DNA of 64,000 nucleotides, taken from contig NZ_JAANOV010000001.1 of NCBI RefSeq assembly GCF_011758745.1, positions 186,001-250,000 on the forward strand, written 5' to 3'. Origin of the DNA: Amycolatopsis granulosa (GTDB lineage Bacteria; Actinomycetota; Actinomycetes; Mycobacteriales; Pseudonocardiaceae). The notes beneath the pieces are model-generated. The model had not been told where the DNA came from. It made no database searches and saw nothing but the letters and a program-made list of their open reading frames with translations. The stretch's first letter is position 1. Every line of letters begins with the position of its first letter. Both the position numbers and the translations under genes were made by a program. Positions 9,024 through 18,117 of the stretch are shown in pieces.

Positions 9024-10169
9024 GTGCCAACGGTGTTGACGGTGCTCGTCGCTTCCGACAAGTTCAAGGGCTCGCTGACCGCGGCGCAGGTCGCCGACGC
9101 CGTGGGTGCCGGCGTGCGCCGGGCCAGGCCGGACGCGCGGGTGCGCGCGGTGCCCGTCGCCGACGGGGGCGACGGCACGCTGGCGGCGGTGCTGGCCGCG
9201 GGGTTCACCGCGGTCCCGGTCACCGCGTCCGGGCCGACGGGCGAGCCGGTGGACACCTGGTACGCCAGGCGGGGTGACGTCGCGGTGGTGGAGCTGGCCG
9301 CCGTGTCCGGGCTGGTGCGCCTGCCCGGTGGCCGGCTCCGGCCACTGCGGGCCACCAGCCGCGGCACGGGCGAGGTGATGGCCGCGGCGATCGCGGCCGG
9401 CTGCCGCGAGATCGTGCTGGGCGTCGGCGGCAGCGCCGGCACCGACGGTGGTGCCGGCCTGGTCGCCGCGCTCGGCGCGCGCCTGCTCGACGCCTCGGGC
9501 GGCGAGATCGGTGACGGCGGGGTGGCGCTGCCCGGGGTCGCCTCGATCGACCTCACCGGCCTGCGGGCGGCGACGCGGGACGTCGCGGTGACGATCGCGT
9601 CCGATGTGGACAATCCGCTGACCGGTCCGCGGGGCGCGGCGGCGGTGTACGGTCCGCAGAAGGGAGCCGGACCGGCGGAGGTCGCCCGGCTGGACGTGGC
9701 CCTGGCGCACTGGGCCGACGTGGTCGCCCGCACCACCGGCCGCGACCTGCGGGACACGCCCGGTGCGGGCGCGGCGGGAGGCGTCGGCTTCGCCGGGCTG
9801 GCCCTGCTCGGCGCGGCGCTGCGGCCGGGCATCGAGCTGGTGCTCGACCTGGCCGGGTTCTCCGGGGCCCTCCGCGGCGCCGACCTCGTCGTGACCGGGG
9901 AGGGCATGCTGGACGAGCAGACGTTGCACGGCAAGGCACCGGCCGGGGTCGCGCGGGCGGCCGGGCGTGCCGGCGTGCCGGTGGTCGCGGTGTGCGGCAG
10001 CACGACGCTGCCGCCCGCGCGGCTGCACGACACCGGCATCCGGGCGGCCTACGCGCTGACCGACCTCGAACCGGACATCGACGTCTGCCTGCGCGACGGG
10101 GCGCGGCTGCTGGAAACACTCGGCGAGCGGATCGCCGCCGAACACCTCGAGGGAGGCGAAACCGAATGA
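9024..10169 (+). CDS. glxK: Glycerate kinase
   Basis: Phosphorylates the D-glycerate made by the reductase, feeding glycolysis. The 381-residue protein opens with [18 protein letters not shown], typical of the GlxK/GarK class, and has the glycine-rich [11 protein letters not shown] segment and the late [17 protein letters not shown] motif of this family. The GTG start at 9024 lies 10 bp after glyoxylate carboligase; a second in-frame start a few codons later cannot be excluded. The stop overlaps the allantoinase ATG (ATGA, 10166-10169). Whether the product is 2- or 3-phosphoglycerate is not decidable from sequence alone. Confidence 0.93.
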   Translation: MPTVLTVLVASDKFKGSLTAAQVADAVGAGVRRARPDARVRAVPVADGGDGTLAAVLAAGFTAVPVTASGPTGEPVDTWYARRGDVAVVELAAVSGLVRLPGGRLRPLRATSRGTGEVMAAAIAAGCREIVLGVGGSAGTDGGAGLVAALGARLLDASGGEIGDGGVALPGVASIDLTGLRAATRDVAVTIASDVDNPLTGPRGAAAVYGPQKGAGPAEVARLDVALAHWADVVARTTGRDLRDTPGAGAAGGVGFAGLALLGAALRPGIELVLDLAGFSGALRGADLVVTGEGMLDEQTLHGKAPAGVARAAGRAGVPVVAVCGSTTLPPARLHDTGIRAAYALTDLEPDIDVCLRDGARLLETLGERIAAEHLEGGETE

Positions 10170-11497
10170 GCGAGCGAACGCTGGTCATCCGGGCCCGCCG
10201 GACGGTCACCCCGTCCGGGGAACGGCCGGCCGCTGTCGTGGTCCGCGGGAGTGTGATCGCCGCCGTCGAGGCGTTCGACGCGGTCGTGCCGGGCGCCGAG
10301 GAGGTGCACCTGGCCGGCGACGAGGTCCTGCTGCCCGGGCTGGTGGACTCCCACGTGCACGTCAACGATCCCGGCCGCACCGAGTGGGAAGGCTTCCGCA
10401 GCGCGACCAGGGCAGCCGCGGCCGGCGGCGTGACGACCCTGGTCGACATGCCGCTCAACAGCATCCCGCCCACGGTCGACGTCGCCGCCCTGGAGACCAA
10501 GCGCAAGACCGCGCGGGACCAGATCTGGACGGACGCCGGGTTCTGGGGCGGGGCCGTGCCCGGCAACGTGCCGGACCTGCGGCCGCTGCACGAGGCCGGG
10601 GTGTTCGGGTTCAAGTGCTTCCTGTCGCCGTCGGGTGTCGAGGAGTTCGGTCACCTCGACCGGGCCCAGCTGGACGCGGCGATGCGGGAGATCGCCTCGT
10701 TCGGCGGGCTGCTGATCGTGCACGCCGAGGCCCACGACGCGGTCGGCGCCGCCCACGGCCGCGACTACCGCGACTTCCTGGCGTCCCGGCCGCGGGAGGC
10801 GGAGAACCGCGCGGTCCGGGAGGTTGTCGAGCTGTCCGGCGCGACCGGGTGCCGGGTGCACATCCTGCACGTGTCGAGCGCGGAGGTTGTGCCGATCATC
10901 GCGCAGGCCCGCGCCGGCGGGGTGGCGGTCACCGCCGAGACCTGCCCGCACTACCTGACCCTCACCGCCGAGGACATCCCGCCCGGCGCGACCCAGTTCA
11001 AGTGCTGCCCGCCGATCCGGGAACGGGACAACCGCGAACAGCTGTGGGCGGCACTGCGCGACGGTGTGATCGATCTGGTGGTCAGCGACCACTCACCGTC
11101 CACAGTGGCCCTGAAACGACTGGACTCGGGGGACTTCGGCGAGGCGTGGGGCGGTATTTCGTCGCTCCAGCTCGGTCTGCCGCTGGTGTGGACGCACGGG
11201 CGGGCGCGCGGCTTCGGGCTGTCCGATGTGGTCAGGTGGATGGCGCAGGCGCCGGCCGCGCAGACCGGGATGCGCCGCAAGGGCCGCATCGAGCCCGGCT
11301 GCGACGCGGACTTCTGCGTGCTCGCGCCGGACGAGGAGTTCGTCGTCGTGGCGCGGTCGCTGCACCACCGCAACCCGATCACCCCGTACGAGGGGCAGCG
11401 GTTGAGCGGTGTGGTGCGCAGCACGTGGCTGCGGGGCGAGCGGATCGACCTCGGCGCGCCGCCGCGGGGCCGGATGCTGGTGCGGGACGAGACGTGA
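10166..11497 (+). CDS. allB: Allantoinase
   Basis: Zinc amidohydrolase opening the allantoin ring to allantoate. The 443-residue protein has the cyclic amidohydrolase signatures: [17 protein letters not shown] (two metal His), [11 protein letters not shown] with the presumed carboxylated bridging Lys, later metal His in HAEAHD and HILHVSSAE, and catalytic Asp in VVSDHSPST. The [10 protein letters not shown] form distinguishes allantoinase from dihydroorotase and hydantoinase. The start overlaps the glycerate kinase stop. It acts on the product of OHCU decarboxylase. Confidence 0.95.
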   Translation: MSERTLVIRARRTVTPSGERPAAVVVRGSVIAAVEAFDAVVPGAEEVHLAGDEVLLPGLVDSHVHVNDPGRTEWEGFRSATRAAAAGGVTTLVDMPLNSIPPTVDVAALETKRKTARDQIWTDAGFWGGAVPGNVPDLRPLHEAGVFGFKCFLSPSGVEEFGHLDRAQLDAAMREIASFGGLLIVHAEAHDAVGAAHGRDYRDFLASRPREAENRAVREVVELSGATGCRVHILHVSSAEVVPIIAQARAGGVAVTAETCPHYLTLTAEDIPPGATQFKCCPPIRERDNREQLWAALRDGVIDLVVSDHSPSTVALKRLDSGDFGEAWGGISSLQLGLPLVWTHGRARGFGLSDVVRWMAQAPAAQTGMRRKGRIEPGCDADFCVLAPDEEFVVVARSLHHRNPITPYEGQRLSGVVRSTWLRGERIDLGAPPRGRMLVRDET

Positions 11498-11535
11498 GCG
11501 CCGACGGGTTTTCCGACGAGAACGGGAGAGATGGC

Positions 11536-12351
11536 ATGAACGGCCGGTACTACGCACCCACGGGCGGCCTGCCCCCGCAGACCCAGCTCACCACCGACCG
11601 GGCGGTGTTCACCGAGGCCTACGCCGTCCTGCCGCGCGGCACGATGACCGACATCGTGACCAGCAACCTGCCGTTCTGGGACGGCACGCGGGTGTGGATC
11701 CTCGCCCGGCCGCTGTCCGGGTTCGCCGAGACGTTCTCCCAGTACATCGTGGAGGTCTCACCCGGTGGCGGCTCTCAGCGGCCCGAACCGGACCCGCGCG
11801 CGGAGGGCGTGCTGTTCGTGGTCGGCGGCGAGCTGGTCGTGACGATCGGCGGCACCGCGCACACCCTCGGCGAGGGTGGTTACGCCTACCTGCCGCCCGG
11901 GACCGGCTGGAACGCGCGCAACGAGGGCGGCGAGCCGGCCCGGTTCCACTGGGTGCGCAAGGCCTACGAGGCCGTCGAGGGCATCGCCGTGCCGGAGGCG
12001 TTCGTCACCAACGAGCGCGACATCGAGCCGGCGCCGATGCCCGGCACCGGCGGCGCCTGGACGACCACCCGGTTCGTGGACCCCGCCGACCTGCGGCACG
12101 ACATGCACGTCAACATCGTCAACTTCCAGCCCGGCGCGGCGATCCCGTTCCCGGAGACGCACGTGATGGAGCACGGGCTCTACGTGCTCGAGGGCAAGGC
12201 CGTGTACCTGCTGAACAAGGACTGGGTGGAGGTGCAGGAGGGCGACTTCATGTGGCTGCGGGCGTTCTGCCCGCAGGCCTGTTACGCCGGGGGACCGGGC
12301 CGGTTCCGCTACCTGCTGTACAAGGACGTCAACCGGCACCCGAAGCTGTGA
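11536..12351 (+). CDS. allE: (S)-ureidoglycine aminohydrolase, two-cupin
   Basis: Releases ammonia from (S)-ureidoglycine to give ureidoglycolate, a Mn-dependent step after allantoate breakdown. The 271-residue protein is a bicupin: first barrel about 75-130 (EGVLFVVGGELVV, GGYAYLPPG), second about 190-260 (INFQPG-like entry, ETHVMEHGLYVLEGKAVY with metal His and Glu, DFMWLRAFCPQACYAGG). The C-terminal YLLYKDVNRHPKL is typical. ATG 11536 is used; an ATG at 11531 is in another frame. The allantoate amidohydrolase that supplies its substrate is not in this window. Confidence 0.92.
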   Translation: MNGRYYAPTGGLPPQTQLTTDRAVFTEAYAVLPRGTMTDIVTSNLPFWDGTRVWILARPLSGFAETFSQYIVEVSPGGGSQRPEPDPRAEGVLFVVGGELVVTIGGTAHTLGEGGYAYLPPGTGWNARNEGGEPARFHWVRKAYEAVEGIAVPEAFVTNERDIEPAPMPGTGGAWTTTRFVDPADLRHDMHVNIVNFQPGAAIPFPETHVMEHGLYVLEGKAVYLLNKDWVEVQEGDFMWLRAFCPQACYAGGPGRFRYLLYKDVNRHPKL

Positions 12352-12374
12352 ACTCACCGACGAGGAGGTCCGAG

Positions 12375-12842
12375 ATGGTCGTGCACCTGGACACGGGCGA
12401 TGCCGCCCCCGATTTCACGCTGCCCGGTGCCGACGGCGCGACGGTGACGCTCGGGTCGCTGCTGGGCCGGCGGAGCATCCTGTACTTCTACCCGGCCGCC
12501 GGCACTCCCGGCTGTACCACCGAGGCGTGCGACTTCCGGGACAACCTGGCTTCGCTGCACGCGGCCGGGGTGACGGTCGTCGGCATCTCCCCGGACCCGC
12601 CGCACCGGCTCGCGGAGTGGGCCAGGACGGAGCAGCTGACGTACCCGCTGCTGTCCGATGTGGACGGATCGGTGCACCGCAGCTACGGCGCGTGGGGCGA
12701 GAAGACCGTCAACGGCACGACCGGTGCCGGCCCGCTGCGCTCGACGTTCGTCCTGGACGCGACCGGCCGGATCGAACACGCCCGGTACGCGGTGCAGGCG
12801 CAGGGGCACGTCCGGCAGCTGCGCGCGCTGCTGGGGATCTGA
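12375..12842 (+). CDS. Bcp-type thioredoxin-dependent peroxiredoxin
   Basis: Thiol peroxidase of 155 residues that reduces hydrogen peroxide and organic peroxides. The peroxidatic Cys47 sits in GTPGCTTEACDFRD with a second Cys52 five residues on, the usual Bcp arrangement. ATG 12375 has GAGGAGG upstream and lies 23 bp after the ureidoglycine aminohydrolase stop, so it looks like the last gene of the purine operon. Uricase in the same operon makes peroxide, so a local detoxification role is likely (inference). It converges with the next gene, leaving only 11 bp. Confidence 0.93.
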   Translation: MVVHLDTGDAAPDFTLPGADGATVTLGSLLGRRSILYFYPAAGTPGCTTEACDFRDNLASLHAAGVTVVGISPDPPHRLAEWARTEQLTYPLLSDVDGSVHRSYGAWGEKTVNGTTGAGPLRSTFVLDATGRIEHARYAVQAQGHVRQLRALLGI

Positions 12843-12853
12843 GCCGCCCGTCG

Positions 12854-13288
12854 TCAGGGGGTGCCCAGCGCGGCGGTCAGGCCGAGTTGTGTGCGCACCG
12901 CGTGTTCGTCCCACAGGGTCCAGCGGTGGGTGAACCGGCCATCCGGGTCGAAGCGGTACACGTCGACCATCGGCACGCACAACCGGGCTCCGGTGGCCGG
13001 GGGCAGCCCGGCGAAGGCATCACCCTGGTGCGTGCCGGTGAGGATGAGCCGCTGCACGAGGGTGTCGCCCTCGACGATCTGCTCCTCGGTGTGGACCCGC
13101 AGGTCCGGGAACGCCCGGCGGGTCCCGGCGACGAACGCGGCGAGCTCCGCCGCGTTCGTGGTGCGGTCCTCCGCGGCGAGGTACTGGGTGTACCCGGGGG
13201 CGAGGAGGTCGTCGAGGACCGCGACGTCGCCCTGGTTGAACACCTCTTCGCTGATGCGGCGTGCGCGGATCTTGATCTCGGCGGTCAT
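12854..13288 (-). CDS. SnoaL-like/ester cyclase-type protein
   Basis: A 144-residue NTF2-fold protein of the SnoaL-like polyketide-cyclase/ester-cyclase superfamily, judged from EEVFNQGDVAVLDDLLAPGY, FVAGTRRAFPDLRVHTEEQIVEGD and HQGDAFAGLPPATGA. Many members have unknown substrates, and no polyketide genes are near, so I do not assign a reaction. ATG 13288 follows GGAAGGAAACG. It is divergent from the large NB-ARC regulator with a 119-bp gap, suggesting it may be that regulator's target. Confidence 0.8.
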   Translation of the reverse strand: MTAEIKIRARRISEEVFNQGDVAVLDDLLAPGYTQYLAAEDRTTNAAELAAFVAGTRRAFPDLRVHTEEQIVEGDTLVQRLILTGTHQGDAFAGLPPATGARLCVPMVDVYRFDPDGRFTHRWTLWDEHAVRTQLGLTAALGTP

Positions 13289-13407
13289 GGTCGTTTCCTT
13301 CCGTCGGTGACTGCCCGTCCAGCATGGGCGCGGGAGGCGGACGAGCCCACGACGAACGCTCACCGCACACCTGACACATCCGCGCACCCCGCGGCGATGT
13401 CCCTGGT

Positions 13408-15888
13408 GTGCGCACCTCGGGTTTCGGCGCCCTGCTCAAACGGCTGCGGCTGGCCGCGGGGCTGACCCAGGAGGCCCTGGCCGAGCGGGCCGGGGTGAGC
13501 CCGCGCGCGGTCAGCGACCTGGAACGGGACCCGCGCCGCAGCCCGCGGCTGGACACCGTGCGGTTGCTGGCCGACGCCCTGGAACTGGACGCGGACCAGC
13601 GTGCGAACGTGCTGGCCGCCGCACGCCCGGGGGCCGTCGAGCCGGTGACGTCCGGGCCGCTGCTGCTGCCGCCGTTGATCGGCCGCGCCGGGGTCGCGGC
13701 GGCGCTCGTCGAGCTGCTCGAGCGCGGCGAGACCCGGTTGCTGACGCTGACCGGGCCCGGTGGCGTGGGCAAGACGCGCCTCGCGCTGGACGTGCTCGGC
13801 GCACTGGGCGAGCAGTACCCCGGCGGCGCCGTGTTCGTCGACCTGTCGCCGGTGCGCGACCCAGGTCTGGTCACCGCGGCGATCGCCCGGCAGGTGGGGC
13901 TGGACGAACGCGGGCCGCTGCCGGTGTCCACCCGCCTGACCGCGGTGTTGCGCGACAAGCGGGTGCTCCTGCTGCTGGACAACTTCGAGCACGTGGTCGC
14001 CGCCGGGACCGAGGTGCTGGGCCTGCTGACCGCCTGTCCCGGGCTCACCGTCCTGACCACGAGCCGGGTGCCGCTGCGCCTGCGCGCCGAGCGCGAGTAC
14101 CGCATCGCGCCGCTGGAGTCGCGTGACCCGGACTCGCCGGCGGCCCGGTTGTTCACCGAACGCGCCGCAGCAGCCGGGGTGCCACCGGAGCCCGGTGATG
14201 TCGAAGCCGTGGCGGAGATCTGCCGTCGGCTGGACGGGCTGCCGCTGGCGATCGAGCTGGCCGCGGCGCGCGTGCGGTCGCTGCCGCCGCGTGTCCTGCT
14301 CCACCGGCTGGAACAGCGGCTGCCGGTGCTGGTCGGCGGCCCTCGCGACCTGCCCGACCGGCAGCGGACGATGCGGGACGCGATCGGCTGGAGCTACCAG
14401 CTGCTCTCCGGTGATGCGCGGGCGGCGTTCCGGAAGCTGTCGGTGTTCGCGGGCGGCTGTTCCCGGCACGCCGCGGAATCCGTCGCGAGTGGACAGTCGC
14501 TGGACGAGCTGGCTGAGGCGAGCATCGTCGACGTCCGGCCGGACGGGCGCATCCGCATGCTCGAAACGATCCGCGAGTACGGACTCGAGCGCCTGACGGC
14601 GGCGGGGGAGGCGGAGGCGGCCGTCCGGGCGCACATCCGCTACTACGCCGGGCTGGCGGAGCGGGGGACGCCGGAGGAGCTGGCGCCCGAGCTCGACAAC
14701 CTCCGCGCCGCGCTGGAGCGGGCGCTGGCCGCCAGGGACGCGGCACACGCGCTGCGGCTGTGCGCGGCGCTGCCCGCGTTCTGGCTGGAACACGGCCTGC
14801 TCGGGGAAGGTGTCCGCGTCGTCCGCGCGGCCCTGGGGCTGGGCGGCGTGGAGCGGGTGCCGGTGCCGACCCGGGTGGCGGCACTGGCCGGAGCCGCCCG
14901 GATGGCGATCGAGGTGTCGGCGCTGGCGGACGCCGGGGCCTGGTGCGAGCAGCTGGTCGGTCTGGCCCGCCGGGAGGGGACCGCCGCCGACCTGGTCACC
15001 GCACTCAACACCCGCGGCGTGTTCCGGCGCGTCACCGACCGGTACGCGGAGTCGGCCGCCGACCACGACGAAGCCCGCGCGCTCGCGGACCGGATCGGTG
15101 ACCGGGCCGGGCACGCCGCGGCGCTGCTCGGGTTGTCCTACGACCTGATGTTCACCGGCGACACCGCGCGGGCCGGTGAGCTGGCCGACCGGGGACTGGC
15201 CGAGACCCGCGCGACCGGTTCGGCGCGGGATCTCGGGGAGGCGCTCCTGTTGCTCGCCTGGCAGGCCACGCAGGCCGGCCGGCCCGGACGGTCGCGCCGG
15301 CTGGCCGGGGAAGCGCTCGAGCTCGCCCGGGCCCGGCGCGACGGCAGCCGCATCGCCGACGCGCTGCGCATCCTGGGCACGAACGCGCAGCTCGACGGCC
15401 GGTACGAGGACGCGGCGCGGTGGCTGGGGGAATGCGAACGGCTCCACCGCGCACGCGGCGACGAGCGGAGTGCCGACCAGCTCCTGGCACACCTCGCCCA
15501 CGTGGCGCAGCTGACCGGCGACCTGCGGCGGGCGCGCGAGCTCGGCGAGGTCGCGCTCGCCTCCGCCCGGCGGTACGGGGACCTGTGGGCCACGGCGATG
15601 TCCACCACCCAGCTCGGTCACACCGAGCTCGCCGCCGGCCGGGTCGGCGCGGCGCGGGGGCTGTTCGAGGAGAGCCGGGAGTTGTTCGAGCACATCGGCA
15701 ACCCGATGTACCTGTCGTGGTGCCTGGAGGGTCTGGCGGCGGTAGCGGTCGCCGGGGGCCGCCTGGCGGACGCGGCCCGGCTCTGCGCGCAGCGGGACGA
15801 CGTGGCGGCCGGGCTCCCGCCGATGAACCCGGAGGGGCACCGCGCCACCGTCGCCGCGGTCGGGCGGTTGGCGCGGCCGGAACGGTGA
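13408..15888 (+). CDS. XRE-HTH / NB-ARC ATPase / TPR-type transcriptional regulator
   Basis: An 826-residue cytosolic regulator. The N-terminal 75 residues form an XRE helix-turn-helix (LRLAAGLTQEALAERAGVSP). An ATPase module follows at about 80-420, with P-loop TGPGGVGKTRLALDV, Walker-B-like VLLLLDNFEHV and GLPLAIELAAARV, all typical of the NB-ARC/AfsR-like STAND class. The remainder is helical and TPR-like, with repeated NTRGVFRR, GDTARAGELADRG and ARELGEVALASARR type units. STAND proteins are usually ligand-triggered switches. The GTG start at 13408 gives the HTH at the usual place. It probably controls the divergent SnoaL-like gene; that is inference from position. Confidence 0.85.
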   Translation: MRTSGFGALLKRLRLAAGLTQEALAERAGVSPRAVSDLERDPRRSPRLDTVRLLADALELDADQRANVLAAARPGAVEPVTSGPLLLPPLIGRAGVAAALVELLERGETRLLTLTGPGGVGKTRLALDVLGALGEQYPGGAVFVDLSPVRDPGLVTAAIARQVGLDERGPLPVSTRLTAVLRDKRVLLLLDNFEHVVAAGTEVLGLLTACPGLTVLTTSRVPLRLRAEREYRIAPLESRDPDSPAARLFTERAAAAGVPPEPGDVEAVAEICRRLDGLPLAIELAAARVRSLPPRVLLHRLEQRLPVLVGGPRDLPDRQRTMRDAIGWSYQLLSGDARAAFRKLSVFAGGCSRHAAESVASGQSLDELAEASIVDVRPDGRIRMLETIREYGLERLTAAGEAEAAVRAHIRYYAGLAERGTPEELAPELDNLRAALERALAARDAAHALRLCAALPAFWLEHGLLGEGVRVVRAALGLGGVERVPVPTRVAALAGAARMAIEVSALADAGAWCEQLVGLARREGTAADLVTALNTRGVFRRVTDRYAESAADHDEARALADRIGDRAGHAAALLGLSYDLMFTGDTARAGELADRGLAETRATGSARDLGEALLLLAWQATQAGRPGRSRRLAGEALELARARRDGSRIADALRILGTNAQLDGRYEDAARWLGECERLHRARGDERSADQLLAHLAHVAQLTGDLRRARELGEVALASARRYGDLWATAMSTTQLGHTELAAGRVGAARGLFEESRELFEHIGNPMYLSWCLEGLAAVAVAGGRLADAARLCAQRDDVAAGLPPMNPEGHRATVAAVGRLARPER

Positions 15889-15973
15889 CTGCTCGGTGAG
15901 TGCGCGTCGTGGCCGCCGCCGTCGTCCGCCGCGCAGGCTGGAGGCCCGTTCCGACCCTTCCGAGGAGATCGTC

Positions 15974-16342
15974 ATGAACCGTCACGTCACCTTCACCACC
16001 GGCCTGGTCCTGTGCGCGCTGCTCGGCCTCGCCGACCTCGCCGGCGCCGCCGGTCTCGGCCGGGACGGCGCCCCGCCCGTCGCGGTCGTCGTCATCGGGG
16101 CCGTGCTCGGCCTCGTCACACTCGTCGCCGTGACTCCGGCGTGGCGGCGCGTCCGGGGCGGGGTGATCACCGTCGTCGTGTCGCGGGCGGTGGCCGGCCT
16201 GCTGGCGATCCCGGCGTTCTTCGTCGACGCGCCCGGCTGGGCCCGCCTGCTGGCCGCGATCACGCTGGTGCTCACCGTCGCCGGGGTGGGCCTGCTCGCC
16301 GGTGCCGGCCGCGGCCGGGTGCCCGCCGGGATGCCGCGATGA
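15974..16342 (+). CDS. Small four-helix membrane protein
   Basis: A 122-residue hydrophobic protein with about four membrane segments (near 5-25, 37-55, 68-85 and 92-112) and Arg-rich loops. I recognise no family with confidence; it resembles uncharacterised actinobacterial integral membrane proteins. ATG 15974 has GAGGAGA upstream. Its stop overlaps the start of the next membrane protein by four bases (ATGA at 16339-16342), so the two are probably co-translated and may act together. Confidence 0.7.
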   Translation: MNRHVTFTTGLVLCALLGLADLAGAAGLGRDGAPPVAVVVIGAVLGLVTLVAVTPAWRRVRGGVITVVVSRAVAGLLAIPAFFVDAPGWARLLAAITLVLTVAGVGLLAGAGRGRVPAGMPR

Positions 16343-16947
16343 CCACCGGCAACGCCGCCCCGCCGGTGCCGCGGACCCGCTCCGCCGGTCCGCTGATCGC
16401 CACCGGCGGGCTCGCCGGCCTGACGTGGGCGGCCGCCCTGCGCGGCGTGATGGCCGAAGTGTCCGGGCCGGACTCCACCGTCACCTGGTACGGCACCTTC
16501 GGCCAGATCCTGCTGCCCGGGGCCGTCACCGGTGCCCTGCTGGCGTGGGCCGAGCACCTGCGCCGCACCGGCGGACGGCGCCGGTGGCGGCTGCTGGCGC
16601 TGGCGCCGCTGACGTTCCCCGCTGCCGTACTCCTCTCCCCGGAGACGGTGGCCGCTCTCGGCGGCGGTCAGCCGCTGTTCAGCGGCGGGATCGGTGGCGG
16701 CGCGCTGGCCCTGCCACTGTTCGGCATGGCCGGCGGGTACGCGATCGCCGGCCGCGGGCGGTGGTGGGTGCGCCTGGCGGCCGGTGCGTTCGCGGTGACG
16801 CCGATCCCGGTGTGGGTGCTGGTTTCCGGTGCCTTCGGCCCCGAGTTGGTCGTCACCACCCCGCGCGGGGCCTGGGTCGCCGTGTTGTTCTCCGCCTGCG
16901 TGGCGACGCTGGCGCTGGCGTGCGCTGTTCCGCATCGGCGGGTGTGA
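16339..16947 (+). CDS. Hypothetical polytopic membrane protein
   Basis: A 202-residue protein with about five to six hydrophobic segments and a short polar N-terminus (NAAPPVPRTRSAG). It is coupled to the upstream small membrane protein through ATGA overlap. No catalytic motif or known family is evident. Very high G/C at third codon positions supports real coding. The function is unknown; a two-subunit membrane complex with the preceding protein is possible. Confidence 0.65.
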   Translation: MTTGNAAPPVPRTRSAGPLIATGGLAGLTWAAALRGVMAEVSGPDSTVTWYGTFGQILLPGAVTGALLAWAEHLRRTGGRRRWRLLALAPLTFPAAVLLSPETVAALGGGQPLFSGGIGGGALALPLFGMAGGYAIAGRGRWWVRLAAGAFAVTPIPVWVLVSGAFGPELVVTTPRGAWVAVLFSACVATLALACAVPHRRV

Positions 16948-17014
16948 CGTGGGGCGGCGTGGATCGTGTGCGACGCTTCCCCCGGCCCTGCCGCTGCAGC
17001 GAACGGATTCGAGT

Positions 17015-17839
17015 GTGACCGAGCACGCCACCACCACCTTTGCCGAAGCCACCCGCGTCGAGGAGGTGTCCCCGGGACGTTTCACGGCGGAGGCACACCC
17101 GGCCTGGACCGTGCTCGGCAAGCCCAACGGCGGCTACCTGCTGGCGATGCTGGGGCGTGCCGCGGCGCGGTCCGGCGCGCACCCGGACGTCGTCGCGGCG
17201 AGCGCGCTGTACCTGCGGTCCCCGGAGCCGGGGCCGGTCGCCCTGGACGTGGAGGTGCTGCGCGCCGGCCGGTCGGCCAGCCAGGTGCGGACGCGGATGA
17301 CGCAGGACGGCACGCCCTGCGTGGAGGCGCTGTGCACGCTCGGCGCACTCGATCCGGAGGCGAAGCCGTACTGGAGCGACGGCCTGCCCGAGCCGGTGCG
17401 CGGCGAGCCGGCGGACTGCGTGCGGGTGACCGGTCCCGCCGGGGGTGGCCCGGGGCCGGCGATCATGGACCAGGTCGAGCTGCGCATCCAGCCCGGGGAC
17501 CTCGGGTTCAGCCGCGGCGCGCCGAGCGGCGCGGGCGTGCTGCGGGGCTGGCTGAGCCTGCCCGGCGGCGCGGACCTCGACCCGTTCGCCCTGCTCTACG
17601 CCGTCGACGCGTTCCCGCCGGCGTCGCTGGACGTCGCCGTCACCGGGTGGGTGCCCACCCTGGAGCTCACCGCGTACGTGCGGGCGCTGCCGGCGCCCGG
17701 CCCGGTGCGGGTGCTGCAGAAGGCGCAGCTGATCGAGGGGAACCGGGTCGATCAAGCCTGCTTCGTCTGGGACAGCCGGGGCCGGCTGGTGGCCCAGGCG
17801 ACCCAGCTGGCCGGGATCCGCCTCGACCCGCCCGCCTGA
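17015..17839 (+). CDS. Acyl-CoA thioesterase-like (TesB-type double hot-dog) protein
   Basis: A 274-residue cytosolic protein resembling the actinobacterial thioesterase family with tandem hot-dog folds. The N-terminal barrel includes HPAWTVLGKPNGGYLLAMLGRAA and VVAASALYLRSPEPGPVALDVEVLRAGRSAS; the C-terminal barrel has TLELTAYVRALPAPGPVRV and DQACFVWDSRGRLVAQATQLAG. GTG 17015 is chosen because the GTG two bases earlier runs at once into TGA. The ribosome site is weak. Substrate chain length cannot be told from sequence. Confidence 0.8.
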   Translation: MTEHATTTFAEATRVEEVSPGRFTAEAHPAWTVLGKPNGGYLLAMLGRAAARSGAHPDVVAASALYLRSPEPGPVALDVEVLRAGRSASQVRTRMTQDGTPCVEALCTLGALDPEAKPYWSDGLPEPVRGEPADCVRVTGPAGGGPGPAIMDQVELRIQPGDLGFSRGAPSGAGVLRGWLSLPGGADLDPFALLYAVDAFPPASLDVAVTGWVPTLELTAYVRALPAPGPVRVLQKAQLIEGNRVDQACFVWDSRGRLVAQATQLAGIRLDPPA

Positions 17840-17866
17840 GCGGCTCGCGCGCCGCGTCCGCAACGG

Positions 17867-18088
17867 TCAGCGCTGGAGCGGCCGCCGGCCCGCCCCGGTG
17901 GCCGGGCGGCAGGCCGCGCACCGCGGATCCCGCCGCCACCGCCGGGCCGCCGCGCGCAGGTCGCGGCGGCACCGGCGCCCGGGCCGGCCGTCCCGCCGCG
18001 TGCCGAACACCCGGAGTTCGGTGCGCCGGCCCCCGCACCTGGGGCAGCGCACCCGGCGGAACGCGCGGAGTACGGTGACCGCGGACAT
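17867..18088 (-). CDS. Small Arg-rich zinc-ribbon-like protein
   Basis: A possible 73-residue protein starting at ATG 18088 behind GAGGAG. It has a CPRCGG pair near residue 17 and a CRR...CAAC set towards the C-terminus, which could form a zinc site, and about one third Arg. It lies 29 bp downstream of the glycosyltransferase stop on the same strand, so it may be the last gene of the exosortase operon. No family is recognised, and very GC-rich DNA can give spurious frames, hence moderate confidence. Confidence 0.45.
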   Translation of the reverse strand: MSAVTVLRAFRRVRCPRCGGRRTELRVFGTRRDGRPGRRCRRDLRAAARRWRRDPRCAACRPATGAGRRPLQR

Positions 18089-18117
18089 GACGCTCCTCGA
18101 GGGCAGGGCGACCGCTG

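Noticed and set aside
6881-10039. Long open frame of about 1,050 codons on the minus strand
   Set aside because: It is antisense to reductase, carboligase and kinase genes that have clear family motifs. Its Arg/Pro/His-rich composition is the usual by-product of high-GC coding DNA.
12854-13288. Polyketide cyclase role for the SnoaL-like protein
   Set aside because: No ketosynthase, acyl carrier or other polyketide gene is nearby, so only the fold is claimed.
13360-15975. Minus-strand open frame of about 870 codons
   Set aside because: Antisense to the NB-ARC regulator; low-complexity Gln/Arg/Gly-rich translation without any domain.
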